The notes under the pieces: generated by a model
Database searches by the model: none
What the model was told of the DNA's origin: nothing
Seen by the model: only the letters and a program-made list of their open reading frames with translations
Part shown: one piece after another, positions 7,900-16,177 of the stretch
Position numbering within the stretch: the stretch's first letter is position 1
Layout of the letters: every line of letters begins with the position of its first letter
Assembly: GCA_020633675.1 (NCBI GenBank)
Contig: JACKDE010000005.1
Span: 434,001-498,000, forward strand
DNA from: Deferribacteres bacterium
Lineage (GTDB): Bacteria; Zhuqueibacterota; Zhuqueibacteria; Zhuqueibacterales; Geothermadaptataceae
DNA: 64,000 nucleotides
Direction: 5' to 3'
Program-made: the position numbers and the translations under genes

Positions 7900-10098
7900 A
7901 TGAATCAGCTAAAACTTTTTAGAAAAAAATTCCCCGTTGTTCGCCAATATGATCAAGTTGATTGTGGGCCTGCTGCCCTGCTCAGCCTGTTGCGATATCA
8001 TGGCGGCGACAGCAATATCGTCCATCTGCGAAATTTGACACAAACCGATGCAACGGGTTCCAATATGCTCGGTTTGGTCAAAGCAGCAGAACAACTTGGA
8101 TTCCAGGCCTCTGGCGCAACGGGAGAGTATGAAGACCTAATGAGAGAGCAAATGCCATGCATCGCGCATGTGATTCTGGACGACCGGTTACAGCATTTCG
8201 TCGTGGTCTATAAAATCGACGCAGAAGGTGTACTACTGGGCGATCCGGGCAAAGGTCTGTACCGGCTTCCGAAAGCAAGGTTTCTTGCCATCTGGCAGCA
8301 AAAGGCCGTTGTTTTGCTTAAACCAGGCAAAAAGCTGTTGCGGCAAGCACCGCCACACTGGTTCAATTGGATTTTTTCCTACTTCCGCAAAGAAGAAACC
8401 TGGCTTTACCAAACGCTTTTTCTCGGCATCGTCGCAACCGCTCTCGGCTTGCTCGTGGCGGTTTTCGTACAGTGGCTGATCGACCGGTTCATCCCTGAAA
8501 AAGATTTATTCAAAATCATGATTACCGGTGCATTTCTGCTGGCTTTGCAAATACTCAGAGCAAGTGCAGGTTATTTGCGCCAGCGTTTTTTGGTCGAGCT
8601 CAACAAACGCGTTAATATAAATGTGAATGCTGATTTTTTAAGCCACATCTTTCATTTGCCATTACACTTTTTCACAACCCGCAAAAAAGGTGATATCACC
8701 GCACGCATCAATGATGGCATTAAAATCCAGATGGCCCTATTGCAATTCTTTGGTGTGACCGTCATCGACGGTTTGATCATCTTCGGTTCTTTCCTTTTTC
8801 TTTTTTTGCTGGCTGCGCCAGTGGGATGGCTTGCGCTGGCAACACTGCCATTTTATGGCTTACTACTTGCCGTCGTAACCCGAAAAATCAAGCGCCAGCA
8901 AAACGAAACGATGAAAAGCTATGCACAGGTCGAGGCATTCTATTTCGATAGCCTGGGTGGCATCGACGATATTTTGAGCTTCAATTCATCGACCGCCTTC
9001 ACAAAAGGCAATAAATTGCTTTTCGAAAATTTTCAGCAAAAAGCGGCACAACTCGGTTTTACTCAGGCACGCATAGCATTTTTGGCAGAGCTTGCTGCGG
9101 GCATATTAATCATCGGTGCCCTTGGATTTGGTGCAACTCTGGTCATTAATGACATTCTTTTGCTTGGACAAATGATGGCGGCCTATTCGCTGCTTGCCAA
9201 TATGCTGCCCGCAGTCAACCGTTTAGTGGATGCGAACATTTCCCTGCAAGGCGCCTCCATTGCTGTGCAACGTTTGTTTGATTTGTTGCTTGTCGGCAAA
9301 GAGCAGAACACTGGAAAAATGCCTCTTAAATTGGTTGAAGCACTTCATATCAAAGATATGCATTTCAGTTGGCCCAAAAGTACTCCCTTGTTTAAAAGCC
9401 TGACTTTTTCGATCCGCAGAGGCCAAATCACCTCATTGTGGGGAATCAGCGGCGCAGGCAAAAGCACGCTTACTAAAATTCTGCAGAGGAAGTATGCCAT
9501 TGACCGTGGGCAAATTTTGATCGACAGCACGCCAGCCTATGAGATAGATATGCATGACCTTCGCAAGAATGTCGCTGTCTTGCCGCAAAGTGTTAAAATT
9601 TTCAATGGCACGATTCTCGAAAACCTTTTAATTGGACGGGAAGTTCGTGAATTCGATTTTGTGCAAAAGCGAATAATAGAAATCGGGCTCGCTGAGTTTT
9701 TCAATCGCTATCCGCAGGGATTGCTGACATTGATCGGTGAAGAAGGCCGGCAGCTTTCAGGCGGCGAGATTCAGGTTATTGGAATGGTGCGCGCGCTCTT
9801 CGACAAGCCGCAAGTACTGATTGTCGACGAAGGCATCAGTGCAATCGACGTTGAGATTGAACATCTCATCTTTAACACCTTGCGGGAATATGCACAAGAA
9901 AATGCTGTTTTTCTGATTTCTCATAATCTGCGAACTCTGGCAAAAACAGATTTTCTCTATTTGTTGGAAAATGGCAGCATAACCGCCAGTGGGAAGCCTG
10001 ATAGGCTGATTAAAACCAGCAAAAGATTTCAAGCGCTTTGGCATACACAACAACAGGTGCACGAAAAACTCGATGGGAGACTGATTCATGTCCATTAG
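7900..10098 (+). CDS. Peptidase C39 domain ABC exporter (double-glycine leader peptidase/transporter)
   Basis: A 732-residue inner membrane exporter that cuts double-glycine leaders and exports the core peptide. The N-terminal C39 peptidase has Cys22 (QVDCGPAAL), His99 (LQHFVVVY) and Asp115 (GDPGKG), the complete triad, so cleavage activity is expected. The membrane domain spans about 165-440. The nucleotide-binding domain has Walker A GISGAGKST (515-523), signature LSGGE (619-623), Walker B VLIVDE (639-644) and switch His675. The start has CGGGGG five bases upstream. Its last 11 bases overlap the next gene. A double-glycine peptide gene lies 1.3 kb downstream and is the likely substrate. No HlyD-type adaptor is encoded here. 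Confidence 0.95.
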   Translation: MNQLKLFRKKFPVVRQYDQVDCGPAALLSLLRYHGGDSNIVHLRNLTQTDATGSNMLGLVKAAEQLGFQASGATGEYEDLMREQMPCIAHVILDDRLQHFVVVYKIDAEGVLLGDPGKGLYRLPKARFLAIWQQKAVVLLKPGKKLLRQAPPHWFNWIFSYFRKEETWLYQTLFLGIVATALGLLVAVFVQWLIDRFIPEKDLFKIMITGAFLLALQILRASAGYLRQRFLVELNKRVNINVNADFLSHIFHLPLHFFTTRKKGDITARINDGIKIQMALLQFFGVTVIDGLIIFGSFLFLFLLAAPVGWLALATLPFYGLLLAVVTRKIKRQQNETMKSYAQVEAFYFDSLGGIDDILSFNSSTAFTKGNKLLFENFQQKAAQLGFTQARIAFLAELAAGILIIGALGFGATLVINDILLLGQMMAAYSLLANMLPAVNRLVDANISLQGASIAVQRLFDLLLVGKEQNTGKMPLKLVEALHIKDMHFSWPKSTPLFKSLTFSIRRGQITSLWGISGAGKSTLTKILQRKYAIDRGQILIDSTPAYEIDMHDLRKNVAVLPQSVKIFNGTILENLLIGREVREFDFVQKRIIEIGLAEFFNRYPQGLLTLIGEEGRQLSGGEIQVIGMVRALFDKPQVLIVDEGISAIDVEIEHLIFNTLREYAQENAVFLISHNLRTLAKTDFLYLLENGSITASGKPDRLIKTSKRFQALWHTQQQVHEKLDGRLIHVH

Positions 10099-10762
10099 TC
10101 TTGCACAAGAGCTGCAGGCCAAGCGAGAAGTGAGCCTGAAAACCTGGCAACTGTTCCTGCTAATCCTATTCGCCAATCTCATCATAAGTTGGATCTACAA
10201 CGAATTTATTGTAACGCGGGAGGTCTATCACAGTCTTTTTTCAGAGCAGTTGGAAGCCAGCCGTATTGATGAGTATTTTGATTTCACCCGCAAACTTAGC
10301 CTCTGGGGCTATCTCTTCCAGCCGCTGCTCTTCTGGCTGCAAATTACATTTTTTGCTCTGCTCATTCAAACACCGCTCATGCTGGTTTTTATCGAAATCC
10401 CGTTCCGGCAAATTTTTCGGATCGTGCTTATCGCTTCACTGGCGACCATGGCGCTCAGCATTGTTCAGATTTTGAGGCTGTCATTTTATGCTCCGAGCGA
10501 GCTCACACAGACCGTTGTAAATGTCGTTCCCTTTTCGCTAACAGCATTCATCGACGCGAGCAGCTATCCGAAAACAGCAATTTTCGTTTTGAATAAGTTC
10601 AGCCTTTTCGAGCTTGCCTGGTGTGTTTTGCTCTACAAAGGATTGGTCGCAACATCAAAAATAAAAAGAGACTCTGTGCTGTTGTTAGTCTTCGGGATTT
10701 GGATCGTTCTGCTGCTTTTCCAATGGGGACTGGTCGCCTACTTTGCCGGGGTGAACGGATGA
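10088..10762 (+). CDS. Integral membrane protein, possibly Yip1-like
   Basis: A 224-residue membrane protein with about five hydrophobic segments. I do not recognise a named family with certainty. Its last third (KFSLFELAWCVLLYKGL, a polar KIKRD turn, then a final helix) parallels the C-terminal helices of the Yip1-like protein at 5513-6205, so a distant Yip1 relationship is plausible. It overlaps the exporter gene by 11 bp and the thioredoxin gene by 4 bp, so it is translationally coupled to both. A role in peptide export or maturation is inferred from this coupling only. Confidence 0.6.
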   Translation: MSISLAQELQAKREVSLKTWQLFLLILFANLIISWIYNEFIVTREVYHSLFSEQLEASRIDEYFDFTRKLSLWGYLFQPLLFWLQITFFALLIQTPLMLVFIEIPFRQIFRIVLIASLATMALSIVQILRLSFYAPSELTQTVVNVVPFSLTAFIDASSYPKTAIFVLNKFSLFELAWCVLLYKGLVATSKIKRDSVLLLVFGIWIVLLLFQWGLVAYFAGVNG

Positions 10763-11316
10763 AAAAGAGAAGGACAATACTGGCGAGAGTTTTCGCAAGC
10801 CTGTTTTTGCTGGTGTTCCTGATCCTGACCGGCTTGCTTATATATGGCGCCCTGCAGCCTGAAAAATTACCGATTGGCGCAGCCATGCCGGCAATGTCAT
10901 TTCAAACTGAAAGTGGCACAAGCATGCTGCAGCCAGATAGCGCGCGCATGACATTGCTGATGTACTTTCACACCAATTGCAAATATTGCCGGGCAATGTT
11001 ACAAAAGTTCGATGAAAATATCGGCGAATTTGTTGATACGCGCATGATTCTGCTCACACACGAAAGTAATTTTTTCGAAAAACTAAAACAACAAGCATGG
11101 CCACGTCTGAATAGCGCCTCCGGTATTACTTGGGGTATTGCTGACATAGACACGCTGAACCAGCTCTTCGCTCCGCGCGCCACACCGATGATGTATATTT
11201 TTAATCCAGAGGGCAATCTCACCTCGAAAATCAGCGGTGAGGCAAAACTCGAGGGGATACTGAATGAATTGAAAAAGAATGGTGGTCCGGAACGCCATTT
11301 TAGCGGCAACAAATAA
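10759..11316 (+). CDS. Membrane-anchored thioredoxin-like protein
   Basis: A 185-residue thioredoxin-fold protein. An N-terminal membrane anchor (about residues 8-30, after MKKRRT) places the domain outside the inner membrane. The redox motif is CKYC (Cys74-Cys77) in FHTNCKYCRAML, and the cis-proline loop is ATPMMYIF (Pro143). The start was chosen at ATG 10759, overlapping the previous stop as ATGA. A longer reading frame upstream overlaps the previous gene and lacks a better site. Next is the double-glycine peptide, whose core has four cysteines. The simplest reading is that this protein forms, reduces or shuffles disulfides in the exported peptide (inference). TlpA/ResA-like proteins are the nearest family. 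Confidence 0.85.
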   Translation: MKKRRTILARVFASLFLLVFLILTGLLIYGALQPEKLPIGAAMPAMSFQTESGTSMLQPDSARMTLLMYFHTNCKYCRAMLQKFDENIGEFVDTRMILLTHESNFFEKLKQQAWPRLNSASGITWGIADIDTLNQLFAPRATPMMYIFNPEGNLTSKISGEAKLEGILNELKKNGGPERHFSGNK

Positions 11317-11375
11317 TGCCCTTGCCGTGGGGTGGATGGTTAATTATATTGCGAAAACTAAATGGAGGACTTAGT

Positions 11376-11594
11376 ATGAAACAGTTAAGCCAAATCGAAA
11401 TGAATTGTTTGATCGGCGGTGAATGCCCTGTTGGAACAATAAGTCATATTGCTGGAGCAATCGCCTGTGGTGCAACTGGTGCTATATTAGGAACAATTAC
11501 AGGGGGAGTGGCCGCTTTTGTTATAGGAGCGACCTGCAGCGTAGCTTGGTCGTTCTTTGAGGATGCACTAACAGATGCCTGCAATCAGCGATAA
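11376..11594 (+). CDS. Putative double-glycine-leader peptide (bacteriocin-like precursor)
   Basis: A 72-residue small protein. The leader MKQLSQIEMNCLIGG ends in Gly14-Gly15, with hydrophobic residues at the spacing recognised by C39 peptidases. Cleavage would release a 57-residue core starting ECPVG. The core is rich in Gly, Ala, Ile and Val with one long hydrophobic stretch (about 22-61) and ends in an acidic segment. It has four cysteines (17, 31, 54, 69), plus Cys11 in the leader. The start ATG at 11376 follows GGAGG by eight bases; an upstream in-frame start has no ribosome site. It sits directly after the exporter and thioredoxin genes and before a strong terminator. Class II bacteriocin-like is the best guess; signalling peptide is an alternative. 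Confidence 0.8.
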   Translation: MKQLSQIEMNCLIGGECPVGTISHIAGAIACGATGAILGTITGGVAAFVIGATCSVAWSFFEDALTDACNQR

Positions 11595-11614
11595 GCCAAA
11601 CTAGCAAGAATTAT

Positions 11615-11660
11615 AGAATCGAGATGGGTAGCTGGACTTATTCATCTCGATTCTTTTTCT
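11615..11660 (+). terminator. Rho-independent terminator after the peptide gene
   Basis: A perfect 12-bp stem, AGAATCGAGATG (11615-11626) with CATCTCGATTCT (11643-11654), has a 16-base loop and is followed by TTTTCT. It lies 21 bp after the peptide stop and just before the next permease gene. It should end or reduce transcription between the export half and the permease half of the locus. Confidence 0.9.
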
Positions 11661-11675
11661 ATTGTGAGGGCCAAA

Positions 11676-12401
11676 ATGCTTCATCTTCTTATGCTCGAAA
11701 TACATATGCTTCTGCGAAATCGTGCAGCTAAAAATGCCGTTTTTCAACTAGTATTATCTATTTTGCTTGGTACAGCAATACTTATTCTGATGCCAGATTC
11801 AGAGTCATTAGAGATTTATCACATTTTTTCAATACCACTAATTTCCGGAGGAAGCATAAGTCTTCTCATCGGCTTTTTTATTGGAAGTTGGAGTGATAGC
11901 TTTTTGCCTGGAATATTAACTCGTTGCGTCAATTTAGGTGATTATATTCGTGTGAAAGTTATCTTGCAATTTGCATTTTTTGTTTTCCATGCCATCATAC
12001 TTATAATTATGTTCAATTCTTTAAGTTACCGAATAAATATAATGGCATGGCTTACTTTTTTTTTGTATGCGGGAGCCGGCACAATCTTATCAGTTTGGGG
12101 ATCACTTAACAATTATCTGCAGACACATGTAAATGCATCGTTCATACAGATTTCTCAGCATCATGGTGTTAATGTATGGAGTAGATTGTTTCGCATTTTA
12201 TATTGCTATTACCCACTGATTGTTATTTTTATTTTCTATGAATCGTACTCTAAGCCTTTAGAGAATATTTTGTTCTACTTAGTCCTATGTGGTCCATCTT
12301 TGATTTCATTGCTTTTGCCTTTTTGGCTAAAACATTTTGCCAAACTATTGTATAAAAGGCGAATCGTTATTTACAATGAAAAGCAATTAAACTTGCAATG
12401 A
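11676..12401 (+). CDS. Half-size ABC-2-like permease, divergent copy
   Basis: A 241-residue membrane protein with about six transmembrane helices. The N-terminus LLMLEIHMLLRNR matches the start of the other permeases in this locus (LEMRSIFRTRR at 13962 and LEFQLVLRNR in the second half of 14645-16177), so it belongs to the same family. It lacks the EGFR-type C-terminus of the other copies. ATG 11676 was chosen because GAGGG lies five bases upstream; a GTG at 11664 is possible. The gene is AT-rich compared with the housekeeping genes around the locus, which suggests transfer. Role: possibly part of an ABC self-protection or export permease (inference). Confidence 0.65.
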   Translation: MLHLLMLEIHMLLRNRAAKNAVFQLVLSILLGTAILILMPDSESLEIYHIFSIPLISGGSISLLIGFFIGSWSDSFLPGILTRCVNLGDYIRVKVILQFAFFVFHAIILIIMFNSLSYRINIMAWLTFFLYAGAGTILSVWGSLNNYLQTHVNASFIQISQHHGVNVWSRLFRILYCYYPLIVIFIFYESYSKPLENILFYLVLCGPSLISLLLPFWLKHFAKLLYKRRIVIYNEKQLNLQ

Positions 12402-12677
12402 GAGCGCAATCAAACAAGGCCGGAAAATGAATTATTTTCATCGGTTTCAAAATGATAGCAGGCAGGACTACTTCTGCTGATTAATCATTGATTACATAAA
12501 GCAATTATTGGGCACTTGTAATTAAAAGCAGTTCCAGATTTGCGCACCTGGTCAAGCAGTTTCATCTTGCAATTTCACAAAAGTTTACCGATTATTAGCA
12601 TCAACAATACAATTCTTGCCATCATAAATGGGATTTCGAAAAATTCTGTCTCCAAGCTTTTTGGTAATGGGGTACTC
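12402..12677 (+). other. AT-rich intergenic stretch inside the peptide locus
   Basis: 276 bp with no gene I can support. A 17-codon reading frame starts at 12427, but it has no double-glycine site and only a poor ribosome site. The following gene may start earlier, at a TTG at 12540, but that start has no Shine-Dalgarno sequence. Confidence 0.4.
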
Positions 12678-13253
12678 ATGCAGTTGCCAGTTTTTGCGCC
12701 CGGGACGATTCACTACAATAGAAACAATATAATCTGGGTTTCTTTGACTCTAATTTCCAGCATTCTAAACCTGCTCAATTCGTTGAAGACGCGGTCAGCT
12801 TTAGGCTCAACAGCCACGCTCGTTATTGCGCTTGCCTCAATTTTAATCGTTCTCTTTATTCTTGCTCTCTCTTTCATTCAACGCCGGTTTAAAAAACGCG
12901 GTACCATCAGACTGCATAAAGACTCAATCCAGTTTATTGATCTGGAATCGCGGTTGCATGATTTTCACATTCTACAAGACCGGAAACCACGCATCCATTT
13001 TTATATGCAGGGGAACCAATGGCTGATCAAAATGCGGAAAAACGCCACCGATGAAAGCGAGCTGATTCTGGCTTTCGCTCCACTGGAGGAAAAAAAGAAA
13101 GCCGAATTAAAAAGTCTGTTGCAGTATTGGTATAAAAACGGCGCCAATATCCGTGAATTTGACCTTTTAGGATCAAGAATGTTTTTGATGCAACCTAACT
13201 TGAATTTCCAGCAGATTCAAAAAATTAAACGAGAATACAATTTGGTTTGGTAG
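12678..13253 (+). CDS. Hypothetical membrane protein with cytoplasmic C-terminal domain
   Basis: A 191-residue protein that I do not recognise. Two hydrophobic segments (about 20-35 and 46-68) are followed by a basic stretch (QRRFKKRG) and a soluble domain of about 120 residues rich in charged and aromatic residues. By the positive-inside rule this domain is cytoplasmic. ATG 12678 was chosen because GGGG precedes it by five bases; an upstream TTG would add 46 residues. It lies between permease genes, with 22 bp to the next start, so it is probably co-transcribed. The shape (two helices plus a compact C-terminal domain) resembles PH-like membrane-associated proteins, but this is only an impression. 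Confidence 0.6.
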   Translation: MQLPVFAPGTIHYNRNNIIWVSLTLISSILNLLNSLKTRSALGSTATLVIALASILIVLFILALSFIQRRFKKRGTIRLHKDSIQFIDLESRLHDFHILQDRKPRIHFYMQGNQWLIKMRKNATDESELILAFAPLEEKKKAELKSLLQYWYKNGANIREFDLLGSRMFLMQPNLNFQQIQKIKREYNLVW

Positions 13254-13275
13254 CCTCTTGCAAGGGGGATTATCT

Positions 13276-13950
13276 GTGCACTCGCAACTTTTTCTGCTCG
13301 AAATGCGGTCGATCTGGCGCACCAGGCGAATGCGGCAACTCCTCATTCTGAATGCGATGATGGTTATTATTTTTGGCGTCCAATTTATTTTGGATCAAGC
13401 CAAATTCAGCTTAATGCTTTTAGCCAAAGCGCTCCTTATCCCTATTATTGCTGTTGGCTTAACCATGTTTGCTTTTAGCAAGGATGGCGCATTTTTTCCA
13501 GCAATTCAAACCAAGCCCTACAATGCATTGCAATATGTGCAAGCCAAGTATTGGTTTGCTGCTTTTCTGTGCTTCCCCTGCTTCTTGCTTGTGCAGGCGT
13601 TCGACTTGCTCGCAGGCAGAGTTGAGTGGGGGCTCAATTTGGCATTTTTAACGATATCTATCGGCATTATCGTCCCGTCAGTCATCTTTGCCGCAGCCTT
13701 TGATGAAAAACGCATCAACACGTCGCGCAGTGCATTTTTTAACTATGAAGGCGTGGCCTGGGTACGGCAACAGCTTCCAACCCTGCCGTTGATTTTGCCC
13801 CTGATCGCGCCGAAGTTCGTCGCAAAATGGTGGATCATTTTGCTTGTACTCGGTGGTGTTTCTCTGGCTGCTTATGGCAGAATTACTGCTCGAATCGCCG
13901 CCTTGTTGCACAAACGAAAATATCTGATGCTGGAAGGATTTCGGCGTTGA
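13276..13950 (+). CDS. Half-size ABC-2-like (DUF5687-like) permease, copy A
   Basis: A 224-residue membrane protein with about six helices. It is clearly paralogous to the next gene: both share LEMRSI-RTRRMRQL near the start, FSKDG, YV-AKY, the block TSRS-FFNYEGVAW-RQ and the end RKYL-LEGFR. Its layout corresponds to the second half of the full-length permease at 14645-16177, which ends KYAMAEGFR. The GTG start at 13276 is preceded by AGGGGGA at six bases, so it is preferred over the TTG at 13258. Probably a subunit of an ABC transporter with the ATPase at 16174-16896. Confidence 0.75.
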   Translation: MHSQLFLLEMRSIWRTRRMRQLLILNAMMVIIFGVQFILDQAKFSLMLLAKALLIPIIAVGLTMFAFSKDGAFFPAIQTKPYNALQYVQAKYWFAAFLCFPCFLLVQAFDLLAGRVEWGLNLAFLTISIGIIVPSVIFAAAFDEKRINTSRSAFFNYEGVAWVRQQLPTLPLILPLIAPKFVAKWWIILLVLGGVSLAAYGRITARIAALLHKRKYLMLEGFRR

Positions 13951-13961
13951 CGTGTTAATTG

Positions 13962-14648
13962 ATGAGATCTAAATTTATGCTTTTGCAATTGCTGCTTCTC
14001 GAAATGCGTTCAATTTTCCGTACCAGGCGCATGCGACAGCTTTTTATTGCCAATGCGTCAGCGCTGATTTTTATGCTGCCAATGTATTTCATCCATATAG
14101 ATTTGAAGCTTCAAATCTTGCTAAAAATTGCAGTAATTGCAGTCATCGCGATTAACTTTGCATTTTTCACCTTTAGCAAAGATGGGTGCATTTATGATGG
14201 CTTGAGAAGCAGAAAAATCTCATCCTTCATTTATGTAAAGGCTAAATATTATTATTTGTCATTGTTATGTGCTGTTGGTTTTCTGCTTTTATCTGTATTT
14301 GAACTATTTGGTGCATCGAGCTTTTGGAGCATGAATATAATTCTCTTGCTTCTTAGTGTCGGCTTTTTGTTGCCTTTGGCTTTGCTAGCTGCATCGTTTG
14401 ACAAAGAACGCATAGATACTTCACGCAGCACTTTTTTTAACTATGAAGGCGTAGCCTGGGGACGGCAAGCACTTGTACTCATCCCCTTTTTTCTTATTTT
14501 TTTCAAATCCGAATTAGCAATAAAAGGCCGATTCATTCTCTTCATCCTTGGCCTGGTTTGTATATTTTGCTATAAGCTTATTCTGAAGCTCATCACAAAG
14601 ATCATCGAGCGGCGAAAATATCTTATTTTGGAAGGATTTCGCGAATGA
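13962..14648 (+). CDS. Half-size ABC-2-like (DUF5687-like) permease, copy B
   Basis: A 228-residue membrane protein, tandem paralogue of the preceding gene with the same ordered blocks (LEMRSIFRTRRMRQL, FSKDG, YVKAKY, TSRSTFFNYEGVAWGRQ, RRKYLILEGFRE). The start follows the previous stop by 11 bp; its ribosome site is weak. Its stop overlaps the next start as ATGA. It is more AT-rich than copy A. Presumed permease subunit of the ABC system that ends with the ATPase at 16174-16896. Confidence 0.75.
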   Translation: MRSKFMLLQLLLLEMRSIFRTRRMRQLFIANASALIFMLPMYFIHIDLKLQILLKIAVIAVIAINFAFFTFSKDGCIYDGLRSRKISSFIYVKAKYYYLSLLCAVGFLLLSVFELFGASSFWSMNIILLLLSVGFLLPLALLAASFDKERIDTSRSTFFNYEGVAWGRQALVLIPFFLIFFKSELAIKGRFILFILGLVCIFCYKLILKLITKIIERRKYLILEGFRE

Positions 14649-16177
14649 CAAAAGTCGGCTCTGCGCTCGTTTTCCGAACGCTTCTCCAGTTTCACTGGAA
14701 GCAGTTTTCGCGCTCGCCGCAATTTGGGCAGCGCCTTGCAATGCGAATACTTGGCGCTTTTATTGGACTATACTTTTTGCTGAATTTGCTTTTTGTAGGC
14801 TATTTTTTGCCACTTATTCTTGAAAAAAGCAATCCCGGCGCCAATATTCCTGAACTCGTTAATAAATTCATCTTGCACTTTTTCCTGGCTCTTTTGCTCA
14901 TGCGCTATTTTATGCAAAAGATGCCGGCTGTGCAGTTGCAAACATTCCTTACCCTGCCAGTGCGCAAATCGCGGCTGATTTGGGCTTATTTCGGCCTGCT
15001 CGGTTTGCACGCCTTCAATTTTGTGCCGATCATCGTGGCCCTGCCTTTATGGGTGCAAAAAATTTTGCCTGCTTATCCAATCACGCACAGCCTTTTGTGG
15101 CTGACAGGCATCCTGTTGCTGAGTCTCGCAAGCGCAGCACTGGTTTTGCTTGTGAAGATATTCGCCTTCGACCGACCGCTGATATTTGCCACTTTTTTGC
15201 TGATCGTTGTCGGGCTTTTCATGCTCGACCAGTTGCCTGTTTTTGCCATTTTGCCAGCCCTGTCTAGCGGCGTGTTCAACCAATTGCTTGCTGGCAACTG
15301 GCTTGTTTTGCTTGGCCTTGCAACTGGCTCCGGCATAATTGGTTTCGTGCTTTTTCGGATTTTGCGCGGTCAGCTTTATTTGACAGAAGGAAAAAGCAGT
15401 CGCTTGCGCAAAAATAGTAAAAGCAAAGAAATCCAATCTGCGCGTTTCGGTAAAATCTGGCTGCTCGTGAAGCTCGAATTTCAGCTCGTTCTGCGCAATC
15501 GTGTCCCAAGATCCTTCTTAATCTTTGCAGCTATTTTAAACATTGTCTTGATTGCAATACTGTACCAAAAGGTGGCTCAAGCAAAATGGTCTTTTTTCGG
15601 ACTCATGTTCATGTCAATGTTGGGTGCCGGGCAAACATCTATCGTATCATACGGAAGCGCACTTTTTTCATGGGAAGGTCGCTATTTTGACGCTTTGTTA
15701 GTGCGATCATTTGTTGGCAGCGAAGTTATTCATGGCAAGCTCAGCTTTTTGGTTATTGCCTTTTCAATCCCGATTTTTCTGTTCAGTCTACTGTTCATCA
15801 AAATCAAGTCAGAGTATGTGATTTTTGTTTTAGCCTTGTTCATCTATGCAGCAAGTTGGCTCACATTCTCACTAGTTTATGCTGGGTTCTATCACCGAAG
15901 GGCTTTTGCGCTCAATGGCAGCATCATGGCAACCGGGGGGTGGCAAGGAAAAACCGTATGGAACCTATTAAAGGTCCTTATCTTTATTATTCCCTACGGC
16001 TTTTTTGTCAGCACCTTTGAGCCATCAGCAGGCTTTAATTCAATAAAAACCGCGATCATTTGTTTGTACAGCCTTGGTTTTTTGGGGTTACTTTCATTCC
16101 CATTGTGGCAAAAAATTTTGATCAATACATTTCAACAACAAAAATATGCAATGGCGGAGGGCTTTAGACAATCATGA
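14645..16177 (+). CDS. Full-size ABC-2-like permease, DUF5687-like
   Basis: A 510-residue membrane protein with about 12 helices in two halves joined by a basic cytoplasmic linker (SSRLRKNSKSKE, about 245-256). The N-terminus FHWKQFSRSP and the start of the second half, LEFQLVLRNRVPRS, are matching half-repeats of the type LE-Q/H-x-RxR. The end, QQKYAMAEGFR, is shared with the two half-size genes before it. The size and order fit the DUF5687 family described in Bacteroidetes next to ABC ATPases. It is coupled by ATGA overlaps to the gene before and to the ATPase after. Substrate unknown; peptide export or self-protection is inferred from context. Confidence 0.8.
   Translation: MTKVGSALVFRTLLQFHWKQFSRSPQFGQRLAMRILGAFIGLYFLLNLLFVGYFLPLILEKSNPGANIPELVNKFILHFFLALLLMRYFMQKMPAVQLQTFLTLPVRKSRLIWAYFGLLGLHAFNFVPIIVALPLWVQKILPAYPITHSLLWLTGILLLSLASAALVLLVKIFAFDRPLIFATFLLIVVGLFMLDQLPVFAILPALSSGVFNQLLAGNWLVLLGLATGSGIIGFVLFRILRGQLYLTEGKSSRLRKNSKSKEIQSARFGKIWLLVKLEFQLVLRNRVPRSFLIFAAILNIVLIAILYQKVAQAKWSFFGLMFMSMLGAGQTSIVSYGSALFSWEGRYFDALLVRSFVGSEVIHGKLSFLVIAFSIPIFLFSLLFIKIKSEYVIFVLALFIYAASWLTFSLVYAGFYHRRAFALNGSIMATGGWQGKTVWNLLKVLIFIIPYGFFVSTFEPSAGFNSIKTAIICLYSLGFLGLLSFPLWQKILINTFQQQKYAMAEGFRQS

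Noticed and set aside
12427..12480. 17-codon frame between permease genes, considered as a second peptide
   Set aside because: No double-glycine leader, too short, poor ribosome site.
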